DNA of 25,886 nucleotides from DAOTTI01 sp034437795 (GCA_034437795.1 DAOTTI010000065.1:1-25886); one strand, 5' to 3'. Shown: positions 14,977 to 22,336, counted from the first letter of the stretch. A program made the numbers and translations. The notes: generated from the sequence alone by a model not told the origin.

Positions 14977-16044
14977 ATGAAGGCGGCGCGGCTCTACGGC
15001 ATCCGCGACCTGCGCGTGGAAGAGATCGCGGACCCGACGCCGGGGCCGGGGCAGGCGCTGATCCGCATCCACGCCTGCGGCGTCTGCCCCAGCGACATCC
15101 GCAGCTATCTGGGAACACGCTCGGGGTCGACCAGCAGCGGGCCGGCCCTGCCCCGCACGCCGGGACACGAATGGGCCGGCGTGGTCGTGGCCCTGGGGCC
15201 GGCAGAGGAGCCCGCCGACGCGCCGGGCGGGGCGCCCCCGTCCGCGCCACCGATCCAGGTGGGCGATCGGGTGGTAGCCGACTGGCGGTACGTCTGCGGC
15301 CGGTGCTATCAGTGCCGGCGGGGCGTGTTCAACTACTGTGAGCGGCTGCAGCGGGTCGTCCGCGGGGGCTTTGCCGAGTACGGCGTGGCCCCGCTCTCCC
15401 AGTTGCGGCGCATCCCCGACCACGTCTCGTTCGAGGAGGCGTCCTTCTGCGAGCCGCTGGCCTGCGTCATCAACGGCAATGAGATGACGCCCATCCGCCT
15501 CGGCGACGACGTGGTGATCGTCGGCGCGGGGCCAATCGGCTTGATGCACCTGCAACTGGCGCTCCGGCGCGGAGCGCGGGTGATCGTGAGCGATCCGCTG
15601 CCGGCGCGCCTGGAGGTGGCCCGCGAACTCGGCGCCCATGACGTGGTCGATGCCTCCAGCGCCGATCCCGTGGCCCGCGTCAAGGAGCTGACCGACGGCC
15701 GCGGGGCCGACGCGGTGATCGTCGCCGTCGGCGCGCCGGAGCCGATCCGCCAGGGGCTGGAGATGGCGGCCATCAACGGGCGAGTGAACCTCTTTGCGGG
15801 CACCTACCCGCCGATCGAGCTGCCGCTCGATCCCAACCTGGTGCACTATCGCCAGCTGCTCGTCACCGGCAGCCACGACTTCACGCCCCACCACTTCTCC
15901 ACGGCGCTCAAGCTGATCCAGTTCGGGATCGTCCGCGTGGCGCCGCTGATCAGCCACCGCTTCCCGCTGGAGGCGGTGCGCGACGCGTTCGAGCTGGCCG
16001 CCAGCCGCGGAGGCCTAAAGTCAATGGTGCTACCGGGTATGTAG
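14977..16044 (+). CDS. Zinc-dependent dehydrogenase (MDR family, polyol/threonine-dehydrogenase-like)
   Basis: The protein has 355 residues from MKAARLYG; two in-frame GTG codons directly before the ATG (14971, 14974) are possible alternative starts behind AAGGGAG. Catalytic zinc ligands are C37 (CGVCPSD), H64-E65 (PGHEW) and E159 (FCEP). The structural zinc site is C107, C110, C113 and C121. The NAD fold has GAGPIG (183-188), and D206 at the end of the next strand favours NAD. Residues 75-92 are an Ala/Pro/Glu-rich insert before QVGDRV. This is the fold of sorbitol, threonine and inosamine-type dehydrogenases; the substrate is probably a polyol, sugar alcohol or cyclitol. It is the first gene of the rightward arm, divergent from the RpiR regulator. 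Confidence 0.94.
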   Translation: MKAARLYGIRDLRVEEIADPTPGPGQALIRIHACGVCPSDIRSYLGTRSGSTSSGPALPRTPGHEWAGVVVALGPAEEPADAPGGAPPSAPPIQVGDRVVADWRYVCGRCYQCRRGVFNYCERLQRVVRGGFAEYGVAPLSQLRRIPDHVSFEEASFCEPLACVINGNEMTPIRLGDDVVIVGAGPIGLMHLQLALRRGARVIVSDPLPARLEVARELGAHDVVDASSADPVARVKELTDGRGADAVIVAVGAPEPIRQGLEMAAINGRVNLFAGTYPPIELPLDPNLVHYRQLLVTGSHDFTPHHFSTALKLIQFGIVRVAPLISHRFPLEAVRDAFELAASRGGLKSMVLPGM

Positions 16045-16153
16045 GTGGTGATCAGGTGGTGATCAGCTGGCGATCAGGTGGTGATCGACGACTACAACTT
16101 GACAACAACCTGATCACCGCGAGCGCCGCGAGCGGATCACCACCTGATCGCCA
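16043..16153. repeat. 11-bp direct repeats plus 19-bp inverted repeat before the kinase gene
   Basis: AGGTGGTGATC occurs at 16043-16053, 16054-16064 and 16076-16086, with a variant (AGCTGGCGATC) at 16065-16075. The last two units, TGGCGATCAGGTGGTGATC (16068-16086), recur perfectly inverted at 16135-16153 across a 48-bp loop. The array begins in the stop codon of the dehydrogenase gene and ends 22 bp before the kinase start. Confidence 0.93.
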
Positions 16154-16175
16154 CAACTGACAAGCGAGCGAACCT

Positions 16176-17843
16176 GTGGCCGGCCGGTACGTCCTCGGAA
16201 TTGACCTCGGCACTACCACCTGCCGGTGCATGATCTTCGACCTGCACGGGCGGGAGGTGGCGGGCGCCGCACGGGAGGTGGCGGTGCGCTATCCGCAGCC
16301 CCTGTGGGCGGAGGTCGATCCTGAGACGTGGTGGCAGGCCACGACCTACGTGGTGCGCGAGGCGCTAGAGGCGGGGGCCGTAGCGCCGGAGCGGATCGCC
16401 GGCATCGGTATCTCGGGCCTGATGCACGCGCCGGTGCTGCTGGACGCGAGCGGCGCCGCGGTGGCGCCGGCGATGCTCTGGATGGACCAGCGCTGCGCGT
16501 CTCACTGCGACGCGCTCCGGCGCGAGGCCGAGGCGCTGGGCGTGCGCGGCGCGCGGGGCTTCAGCACGACCCACACCGCCCCCAAGCTGCGCTGGCTGGC
16601 CGAGACGCGGCCGGAGCTGCTGGCGCGGACCCACCAGCTCTTGCTGCCCAAGGACTTCATCCGCTTCCGCCTCACGGGGATCGGCGGCACTGACGCGGCG
16701 GACGCCGGCGGCACGGGGATGTATGACCGCGCGGCCGGCGACTGGGCCTGGGAGATCGTGCGCCTAGCCGGCGCCGACCCGCGGATCATGCCGGTCATCC
16801 GCCCCGCCTGGGCGCGGGCCGGGGGAGTGACGCCCCAGGCCGCCGCTGAGACGGGGCTGGCGCCAGGGACGCCCGTGGCCGTCGGTGGGGCAGACACGTT
16901 CTGCACCCGCCTGGGCGCCGGCCCCCTCGCGCCCGGCGAGGTGTGCATCTACCTCGGCACGGCGGCCTGGATTGCCATGCCTTCCGCCGGAGAGACGCTG
17001 GGAGCAGGGGGCGACGGGCAGGCGGGGGGCGCGACCGTGCGCCCGCCGGCAGGTCCTGCCGGCGCGGCCGCGCGGCGTGGCCGGCCCCATCCCGCCGGTG
17101 GCCATGGTCCGGCCGGCAGGACCGCTGAGGCGCGAGAGGCGCCGGGCGACGGCGAGGGAACGCCGGAGCGCGCCCGCGGGCCGGAAGGCGCTGCGCTGGC
17201 GGTGCGCGGCTTCGGGGCCACGTCCACGACCGGAGCGGCGCTCCGCTGGGCGCGCGACCTGCTGGCGCCCCAGGTGGCCCGCCTGGTGGCGGCGACGCCG
17301 CTTTCCGGCGCATGGTCGTACGACGCCCTCGCGCGCGAGGCCGCCGAGGTCGAGCCGGGCGCGGAGGGGCTCTACTTCCTGCCGCACCTGATGGGGGAGC
17401 GGGGCCCGCAGGCCGATCCGCTGGCGCGGGGCGCGCTGGTGGGGCTGACGTTACGTCACGGCCGCCCGCAGGTGGTACGGGCGGTGCTGGAAGGCACGGT
17501 CTTCCAGATACGCCGGCTACTGGAGGCTCGCCTGGGCGGCGCGCCGCCGGCTGGGGGACTGGTCTGCGGGGGAGGGGCGCGGAGCGCGCTCTGGCTGCAG
17601 ATCCTGGCGGACGTGACGCGGCTGCCGCTGCGCGCCCCGGCGGTGGTGGAGGCCGGCGCCCTGGGGGCCGCCATCCTGGGCGGCGCGGCCGCCGGCGTGC
17701 TCTCGATGGAGACGGCCCAGGCGCAGATGGTGCGCACCGGGGCCAGGTACGTCCCCGATCCTGAGCGGGCAGCGCGCTACGAGACGTTGTACACGCGCTA
17801 CTGCCGGCTCGACGACCTGCTGGCGCCCTGGTTCAGGGAGTAG
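16176..17843 (+). CDS. FGGY-family carbohydrate kinase (xylulokinase-like) with a long insert
   Basis: The protein has 555 residues from a GTG start; no good ribosome-binding site is visible. The N-terminal phosphate-binding motif GIDLGTTT is at 8-15, the substrate segment WMDQR at 102-106, and the catalytic Asp is probably D240 in GGADTF. GTAAWIA follows at 261-267. The second ATPase domain resumes with TGAALRWARD (352-361), and VCGGGARSALW (463-473) is the FGGY signature region. Residues 274-341 are Gly/Ala/Arg/Pro-rich and replace the short stretch that normally joins these strands, making the protein about 50 residues longer than usual xylulokinases. It should phosphorylate a sugar or polyol with ATP in the cytoplasm. 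The flanking zinc dehydrogenases suggest it acts on their keto product. Confidence 0.92.
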   Translation: MAGRYVLGIDLGTTTCRCMIFDLHGREVAGAAREVAVRYPQPLWAEVDPETWWQATTYVVREALEAGAVAPERIAGIGISGLMHAPVLLDASGAAVAPAMLWMDQRCASHCDALRREAEALGVRGARGFSTTHTAPKLRWLAETRPELLARTHQLLLPKDFIRFRLTGIGGTDAADAGGTGMYDRAAGDWAWEIVRLAGADPRIMPVIRPAWARAGGVTPQAAAETGLAPGTPVAVGGADTFCTRLGAGPLAPGEVCIYLGTAAWIAMPSAGETLGAGGDGQAGGATVRPPAGPAGAAARRGRPHPAGGHGPAGRTAEAREAPGDGEGTPERARGPEGAALAVRGFGATSTTGAALRWARDLLAPQVARLVAATPLSGAWSYDALAREAAEVEPGAEGLYFLPHLMGERGPQADPLARGALVGLTLRHGRPQVVRAVLEGTVFQIRRLLEARLGGAPPAGGLVCGGGARSALWLQILADVTRLPLRAPAVVEAGALGAAILGGAAAGVLSMETAQAQMVRTGARYVPDPERAARYETLYTRYCRLDDLLAPWFRE

Positions 17844-17884
17844 CGAGTGACGAGGAGCGAGTGACGAGGAGCGAGGAGCGAGGA
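17843..17884. repeat. Tandem repeat, 2 x 14 bp then 2 x 7 bp
   Basis: Two perfect copies of GCGAGTGACGAGGA are followed by two copies of GCGAGGA, starting at the last base of the kinase stop codon. The 7-bp unit is a shortened form of the 14-bp one. Confidence 0.9.
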
Positions 17885-17886
17885 AG

Positions 17887-17930
17887 GAGCCCTCACCCTG
17901 CCCCCTCCCAAAGGGAGAGGGAGCTTGAAG
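17887..17930. repeat. Interspersed palindromic element, copy E
   Basis: AGCCCTCACCCTG leads into CCCCCTCCC-AAA-GGGAGAGGG (17901-17921), the family's stem with one mismatch. The right half seen in other copies (CTGGCCGTG) is missing. It lies between two co-directional genes. Confidence 0.7.
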
Positions 17931-17951
17931 GGGAAGGGAAGTGGGTAGCAG

Positions 17952-17989
17952 TCCACAGTGGAGGTCCACGGTGGGAGGTCCATGGTGGA
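17952..17989. promoter_or_regulatory. Three spaced TCCAC-N-GTGGA-type palindromes upstream of the second zinc dehydrogenase
   Basis: TCCACAGTGGA (17952), TCCACGGTGGGA (17965) and TCCATGGTGGA (17979) are near-perfect palindromes spaced 13-14 bp apart, ending 20 bp before the dehydrogenase ATG. This could be an array of binding sites for a regulator. It could equally be another simple tandem repeat of the kind found elsewhere in this window. Confidence 0.4.
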
Positions 17990-18009
17990 GCTCCAGAGAG
18001 AGGCGAGCG

Positions 18010-19080
18010 ATGAAGGCGGCGTTGTTCTACGGCGGGCCAGACATTCGGGTGGAGGAGCTGCCCGTGCCCGAGCCGGGGCCGGGCGAGGTGCTGGTGCGGG
18101 TGCGCGCGGCGGGGATCTGCGGTAGCGACCTGCACGGCTACCGGCGAGCGCGGCCCCCGCGGCCGGCGCCCGACGCGCCGCGGGAGGCGCGGCAGAGCGG
18201 GCACGAGCTGGCGGGAGTGATCGCCGCGCTCGGGCCGGGGGTCACCGCGCTGGCGGTGGGGCAACGGGTGGGGATTGAGCCGGAGCACCTGATCGGGTGC
18301 GGCGAGTGCGCCTACTGCCGGCGGGGCGATACCCACCTCTGCCCCGCGCGCGGCCTGCGCCATGGCGAGCGCCACGGCAGCCACGGCTTTTCCGAGTACG
18401 ACGTCTGCGTGGCGCGCAACGTCCATCCCCTGCCCGACCACGTGTCGGACGACGCGGCGGCTATCCTGGACTGCTACGGCTGCGCGGTACATGCCGTGCG
18501 CCGCGCGCCGATCACGCCGTATGCCACGGTGGTGGTGCTGGGCACAGGAGCGATCGGCATGAACGTGGGCCAGGTAGCGCGGGCGAGCGGCGCGCGGCGC
18601 GTGATCATGGTCGGGACGCGCGACCAGCCGCTGGCCATCGCGCGGGAGGCCGGCGCCGCCGACGAAGGGATCGCCAATTCCAGGGTAGACCCGGTGCAGG
18701 CGGTGCTCGACCTGACTAGCGGCGAGGGAGCCGACGTGGTGTTCGAAACGGTAGGCGGGGAGGCGCCCACGCTGGGCCAGGCGGTGCAGCTGGCGCGGCG
18801 TGGCGGGACGATCTGCATCCTGGGCATCTTCACCGCGCCGCAGCAGGTGGACGTGAGCACGGCCTATCGCAAGGAGCTGAACATCCTGTGGTCCAACAGC
18901 TACTCCACGTGGAACGGCATCTCCGAGTACGAGATTGCGCTGGACCTGCTGGCGTCCGGGCGGGTGCGGGCTGAGCCACTGATCACCCATCACTATCCGC
19001 TGGACCGGATTGGCGAGGCCTTTGCCACGGCGGCGGACAAGCGGACCTCCGGCGCGATCAAGGTGCTGGTGCATCCGTAA
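18010..19080 (+). CDS. Zinc-dependent dehydrogenase (MDR family), second copy
   Basis: The protein has 356 residues from MKAALFYGG, the usual MDR start; an in-frame upstream GTG (17941) would add repeat-encoded residues and was rejected. Catalytic zinc ligands are C37 (ICGSD), H65-E66 (SGHE) and probably D154 where Glu is usual. Structural zinc cysteines are 97, 100, 103 and 111. The nucleotide site is GTGAIG (178-183). The next strand ends VGTRDQ without the NAD-selecting Asp, so NADP use is possible. Residues 44-63 are Arg/Pro/Ala-rich. It is not a close paralogue of the dehydrogenase at 15.0 kb. It is the last gene of the rightward arm and lies 166 bp after the kinase. Confidence 0.93.
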   Translation: MKAALFYGGPDIRVEELPVPEPGPGEVLVRVRAAGICGSDLHGYRRARPPRPAPDAPREARQSGHELAGVIAALGPGVTALAVGQRVGIEPEHLIGCGECAYCRRGDTHLCPARGLRHGERHGSHGFSEYDVCVARNVHPLPDHVSDDAAAILDCYGCAVHAVRRAPITPYATVVVLGTGAIGMNVGQVARASGARRVIMVGTRDQPLAIAREAGAADEGIANSRVDPVQAVLDLTSGEGADVVFETVGGEAPTLGQAVQLARRGGTICILGIFTAPQQVDVSTAYRKELNILWSNSYSTWNGISEYEIALDLLASGRVRAEPLITHHYPLDRIGEAFATAADKRTSGAIKVLVHP

Positions 19081-19301
19081 GCCGGGGGTTGCACCTGAAA
19101 GCGCTCGCCGGCAGGTACGACGACCTCGTACATCCGTGCGTGAGAGGTTGCGCCGAGAGCGGCAGGTTGTGTGCGCCGCGCATGGCACGAATGGGGTGTG
19201 GCCGCCGAGCTTTCTTGAGCCTTGACCGCTCCGTCGTGGCCCGCTGCTGGGGGGCCACCGCTGCTGCGCCAGACGCGGAAGGCGGTAGCGCCGCCCAGCT
19301 A

Positions 19302-19438
19302 GCGTGGATGATTCACGAGCGGTGCCCTCACCCTAGCCCTCTCCCTGTGGGAGAGGGGACTGACGGCTCGCCCACAGGATGACGGGACTGACGGCTCGCC
19401 TACAGGGAGGGGGCTCCTCGCTGGCCGGGAATAGGCCA
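19302..19438. repeat. Interspersed palindromic element, copy F
   Basis: ATTCACGAGCGG leads into CCCTCACCCTAG and a perfect 9-bp stem with TGT loop (19337-19357). The element's right part, CTCCTCGCTGGCCGGG and GGCCAGG, is displaced by an internal duplication. The left flank matches copy G. Confidence 0.85.
19356..19406. repeat. 23-bp direct duplication inside element F
   Basis: The 23-bp stretch starting GGGACTGACGGCTCGCC at 19356-19378 recurs at 19384-19406 with one C-to-T change, a period of 28 bp. It looks like a slippage or partial insertion event within the palindromic element. Confidence 0.9.
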
Positions 19439-19440
19439 GG

Positions 19441-19914
19441 CTAGAGCGCGGCGATGGCGCTGATCTCCACCAGCCAGTCGTCGAAGGCCAGCCGGCTGAT
19501 CTCGACCATGGTCGCGGTGGGATAGGGCGGCCGGAGGAGCTCTTCTCGGACCCGCGTGACGGCCGGCCGGTGGCGCATGTCACGCAGGTAGATGGTCAGC
19601 TCCACCAGGTGATCGAGACGGCCGCCGGCGGCCTCCAGCAGGGCGCGGACGTTGGCGAACACCTGCCGTACCTGCGCCTCGACGTCGCCGGCGCCGACCA
19701 GGTTGCCGGCGGCATCGACCGGCCCTTGCCCGGCGATAAACAGGAGCCGCCCCGCCTCAACGACGAGGGCCTGGGAATACGGCACCGTGGGGGCGGCGAC
19801 CTGCGCCGATTGCACCGGCCGGATCCGCTCTCCAGCCACAACTCCAGACGCAGCACGCGGGCGCCGGGGCCGGCGCTCCGCGCCCGCCGAGGCGACCGGT
19901 CGCTGATCCGCCAT
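19441..19914 (-). CDS. Rid-family (YjgF/YER057c/UK114) protein lacking the canonical Arg
   Basis: The protein has 157 residues from MADQRP, chosen because GGAGG lies 8 nt upstream. The Rid domain (about 40-157) has PYSQAL (45-50), FIAGQGPVD (59-67), and VEISAIA (149-155) with the conserved E150. RidA enzymes use an Arg in a F-P-A-R segment to bind the imine/enamine carboxylate. Here the matching segment is Y-P-T-A (131-134), so the Arg is Ala134. The protein therefore probably belongs to an Arg-less Rid subgroup and may not be a 2-aminoacrylate deaminase. A 35-residue Arg/Ala-rich N-terminal extension is unusual. It lies 38 bp downstream of the CinA-like gene, likely in one transcript. Confidence 0.9.
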   Translation of the reverse strand: MADQRPVASAGAERRPRRPRAASGVVAGERIRPVQSAQVAAPTVPYSQALVVEAGRLLFIAGQGPVDAAGNLVGAGDVEAQVRQVFANVRALLEAAGGRLDHLVELTIYLRDMRHRPAVTRVREELLRPPYPTATMVEISRLAFDDWLVEISAIAAL

Positions 19915-19952
19915 ACGCCTGACCTCCATGGATCGTAATGGGGATGAGGGCG

Positions 19953-20462
19953 CTACCGCGGCGACGGCGCCGCCATCGCCTCGGCCAGCAGGCGCAGCGC
20001 CGCCACGGCGAAGGCGAGCATGTTCGCCTCGCGCTCAGCCGAGCCGGTGGCCACCGTGAGCGCCTGGGACAGTCCGTGCGGGCCGGCAACGGCCAGGCAG
20101 GCGTGGCCCGGCGGGTCGCCGTAGCGGTTCCCCGTGGGGCCGGCGGCGCCCGTCTCGCCGATACCCCAGTCCGCGCCCAGGCGCTCGCGGATGGCGGCGG
20201 CGAGCACCAGGGCGTGCCCCTCCGTCGCCGCCCGGGGCTCGCTGAGCGCCTGGCGGGTGCGGCTCAGGAGGACCGCCTTGGCGTCTGCCGTGTACACGAC
20301 GGCGCCACCACGGAAGTACGCCGACGCCCCCGGCACGGCCAGCAGGGCCGCCGCGATCAGCCCGCCAGCGGACGACTCGGCCACGGCGACCGTCTCGCCA
20401 CGCGCCACCAGGCGCTCCGCTACACGGTCCGCCTCACGACGGACGTCTTCCCAGGCCGGCAC
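19953..20462 (-). CDS. CinA C-terminal-domain protein (stand-alone PncC-type nicotinamide-nucleotide amidase)
   Basis: The protein has 169 residues with a GTG start behind AAGGAGG. It matches the stand-alone CinA-C/PncC domain: VAESSAGGLIAAAL (27-40, usually ESCTGGL), FRGGAVVYTADAK (50-62) with probable catalytic Ser30, Tyr57 and Lys62, and GETGAAGPTG. Such enzymes deamidate nicotinamide mononucleotide in NAD recycling, in the cytoplasm. It is the middle gene of a leftward group, following the third binding protein by 181 bp. A 21-bp direct repeat lies directly upstream of its ribosome-binding site. The amidase role is known for the family, not shown for this protein. Confidence 0.92.
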   Translation of the reverse strand: MPAWEDVRREADRVAERLVARGETVAVAESSAGGLIAAALLAVPGASAYFRGGAVVYTADAKAVLLSRTRQALSEPRAATEGHALVLAAAIRERLGADWGIGETGAAGPTGNRYGDPPGHACLAVAGPHGLSQALTVATGSAEREANMLAFAVAALRLLAEAMAAPSPR

Positions 20463-20477
20463 AGTGTCCTCCTTATC

Positions 20478-20521
20478 GTGATCGTGCTTGTCCTGATCGT
20501 GTGATCGTGCTTGTCCTGATC
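20478..20521. repeat. 21-bp direct repeat (2 copies, period 23) upstream of the CinA-like gene
   Basis: A 21-bp unit beginning GTGATCGTGCTTGTCC occurs perfectly at 20478-20498 and 20501-20521. It lies 16 bp upstream of the GTG start and next to the AAGGAGG site. Together with the GATC-containing array at 16.05 kb it is one of two GATC-rich repeats in the window. Confidence 0.93.
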
Positions 20522-20643
20522 CCGCGCCGGCAGGGATATGCCGGCTTGGTCGTGCTCGCCGCCTCTCACCCGCCGGTAGCGCGGAGCCGGCGCGCCACGC
20601 ACAGCAGGCGCCGACAGGCCCTGGGGTGTTCGCCAGTTGGGCC

Positions 20644-22071
20644 TCACCTGGGCTGCTCCGCCAGGATGCGGTTGGCCTGGGTCACGATCTCACCGGCGAC
20701 CTCGCGGGCGGTGGCCTGGTTGTCCAGCAGGCGAGCAATCTGGGGCGTGAACACGTCGCGCTCGATGCGCTCCCACAGGGGGAAGACGGGGTTGAGGTGG
20801 ACCGCCTCCTGGCCGGTGCGGGCGACGCTGCGGCTCTTCGGAGGCTCGCCCGGGTTCTGGGCCAGCCACCAATCGAGGACCGACCTGCGGCCCGGGATGC
20901 GCACGTCGGCCAGCAGGCGGTGGGTCTCGGGGCTGGTGAGGTGCTTGAGCACCTCCCAGGCCTCATCCTGGAAGGGGACAGCCTTCACCTGGTACCAGCC
21001 CACGCCCCCGCCGGTGGTCAGGCGCTTGCCCTTACCCTGGGGCGTGACGGCCAGGTCCCATTGCCCCCTGGCTTGGCGCCTGGCCTCGCCGATGCGCGCC
21101 ACGGGGAAGATGGCGATGGCCGCCAGGCCGGCGAAGAAGAGGGCCTGTGAGCCGGGGTCCTGCCCCGCGGCGCGAAACTCCTGGACGGCGGCCGTATCCG
21201 GCGCGACGCGGTGGCGGAAGCGCAGGTCCTGCATCAGCTGCAGCGCCTCCACCACCCGCTCGTCGTCGACGGTGCACCGGCGATAGTCCTTGTCGAACAG
21301 TTCGCCGCCGTTGGCCCAGATGAACTGGCCATAGCCCCCGCGCAGGCCGCTGTTGACGACGAAGCCGTACTGGCCGGCCCGCGCCGCGCTCCCGCCCTCC
21401 CATTTGGTGAGCCGGCGGGCCGTCTCCACGAACTGGCCGAAGTCCCAGCCGCGGACGCTAGTAGCGTAGTCGCCGGCCGGGGGCGTGAGGCCTTCGCGGG
21501 CGAAGAGGTCCAGGTTGACCCACAGGCTCTGGTGCGAGAAGTCGCGCAGGAGGGCATAGAGCTTGCCCTTCCAGCGGTACTGCTCCAGGGAGACGGGGAT
21601 GTAGTCGGCGAGGTCGTACTTGTCCCGCTTGATCAGCTCGTCCAGGGGCGTAAGCTCGCCGCGGTCGGCGAAGACGACGCCCTGGCTGGCGTCCATGCTG
21701 ACTAGGGCGGGGGGCGTACCGGAGGCGAGCATGGTGCTGAACTTCTCCACCACGTTGCCGGTGGCGATGACGAACTCGGCCTGGGGGCCGCGGGGGTGCG
21801 CCTGGCGCCAGCGCTCCACCACCTGGTTGACCAGCTCCTGCTCCACCTGGCCGCTGGTCTGGAGGAAGCTGACTGTGACGTCGGTGCGCAACGTGGCCGA
21901 TCCGCGCGCCGGCTCACCGCGGCCGCCGATGGCCGGCGGCGCGCAGGCGCCGGCGAGGAGGCCGCCGGCAAGGCACGCCTCCTGCATCATGCGGCGACGG
22001 GAGCGCGGGCGCACTGGCTTCGGGCCGGCGGCGGTGGTCACGGCGATAGCGGTGGTAACCACGGGGCTCAT
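20644..22071 (-). CDS. Extracellular sugar-binding lipoprotein (SBP family 1), third copy, Tat signal
   Basis: The protein has 475 residues from MSPVVTTAIA, preceded by AGGAGGAG. A longer open frame upstream is Ser/Arg-rich with no family match and was rejected. Residues 24-43 hold a twin-arginine stretch (SRRRMMQ), a hydrophobic core and Cys43 in LAGAC, so export and lipid anchoring are likely. The mature part shows LASGTPPALVSMD, WVNLDLFAREGLTPP, a FGQFVETARRL helix, and WEVLKHLTSPETH near the C-terminus, the order of family 1 binding proteins. It lies outside the main arm, with the CinA-like and Rid genes downstream. No permease or ATPase gene is nearby, and the ligand is unknown. Confidence 0.92.
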   Translation of the reverse strand: MSPVVTTAIAVTTAAGPKPVRPRSRRRMMQEACLAGGLLAGACAPPAIGGRGEPARGSATLRTDVTVSFLQTSGQVEQELVNQVVERWRQAHPRGPQAEFVIATGNVVEKFSTMLASGTPPALVSMDASQGVVFADRGELTPLDELIKRDKYDLADYIPVSLEQYRWKGKLYALLRDFSHQSLWVNLDLFAREGLTPPAGDYATSVRGWDFGQFVETARRLTKWEGGSAARAGQYGFVVNSGLRGGYGQFIWANGGELFDKDYRRCTVDDERVVEALQLMQDLRFRHRVAPDTAAVQEFRAAGQDPGSQALFFAGLAAIAIFPVARIGEARRQARGQWDLAVTPQGKGKRLTTGGGVGWYQVKAVPFQDEAWEVLKHLTSPETHRLLADVRIPGRRSVLDWWLAQNPGEPPKSRSVARTGQEAVHLNPVFPLWERIERDVFTPQIARLLDNQATAREVAGEIVTQANRILAEQPR

Positions 22072-22135
22072 TGTCTCTCTCCTCCTGCGGCGTGTGGCGC
22101 TGCACTGCGATGCACGGCTATCGGCTGCTGTGCAC

Positions 22136-22165
22136 GGTATACGGGTACGGACGGGCCGGCGGCAA
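22136..22165 (-). promoter_or_regulatory. Possible promoter of the third binding-protein gene
   Basis: On the minus strand TTGCCG is followed by 18 bp and TATACC, with transcription starting near 22128 and a leader of about 57 nt. The match is moderate. The 22072-22455 gap otherwise holds element G and no gene. Confidence 0.35.
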
Positions 22166-22336
22166 GAAGGCGGGGTCTCTTCCGCTTGAGGGAAGAGGCT
22201 CGACGAGCTACGCACCTGCAGGGAAGTCCATCGCCGCCGACGTGAAGGGAAGGCGCATGAGGGGCTACTGGAGAAGAACGCGCAGGGCGTGAAGACGAAC
22301 ACGCTGCTCTTCGATCAGCGGCCGGGGAGCGCGGCG

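Larger units (their letters stand above)
19081..19440. other. Intergenic region between convergent genes
   Basis: This is a 360-bp gap between the converging dehydrogenase and Rid-family genes. Its right third is palindromic element F with an internal duplication, listed separately. The left two thirds show no recognisable gene, hairpin or promoter. Confidence 0.6.

Noticed and set aside
14584..15957. Long minus-strand open frame of about 457 codons
   Set aside because: It is antisense to the zinc dehydrogenase, whose motifs are complete, and has no recognisable domain. GC-rich DNA with biased third positions readily yields such frames.
16099..16104. Perfect TTGACA as a kinase promoter -35 box
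   Set aside because: No -10-like hexamer lies 15-19 bp downstream; the following bases are GC-rich.
22072..22302. N-terminal extension of the third binding protein
   Set aside because: The added 77 residues are Ser/Arg-rich with no signal features. The downstream ATG has AGGAGGAG and leads straight into a Tat signal.
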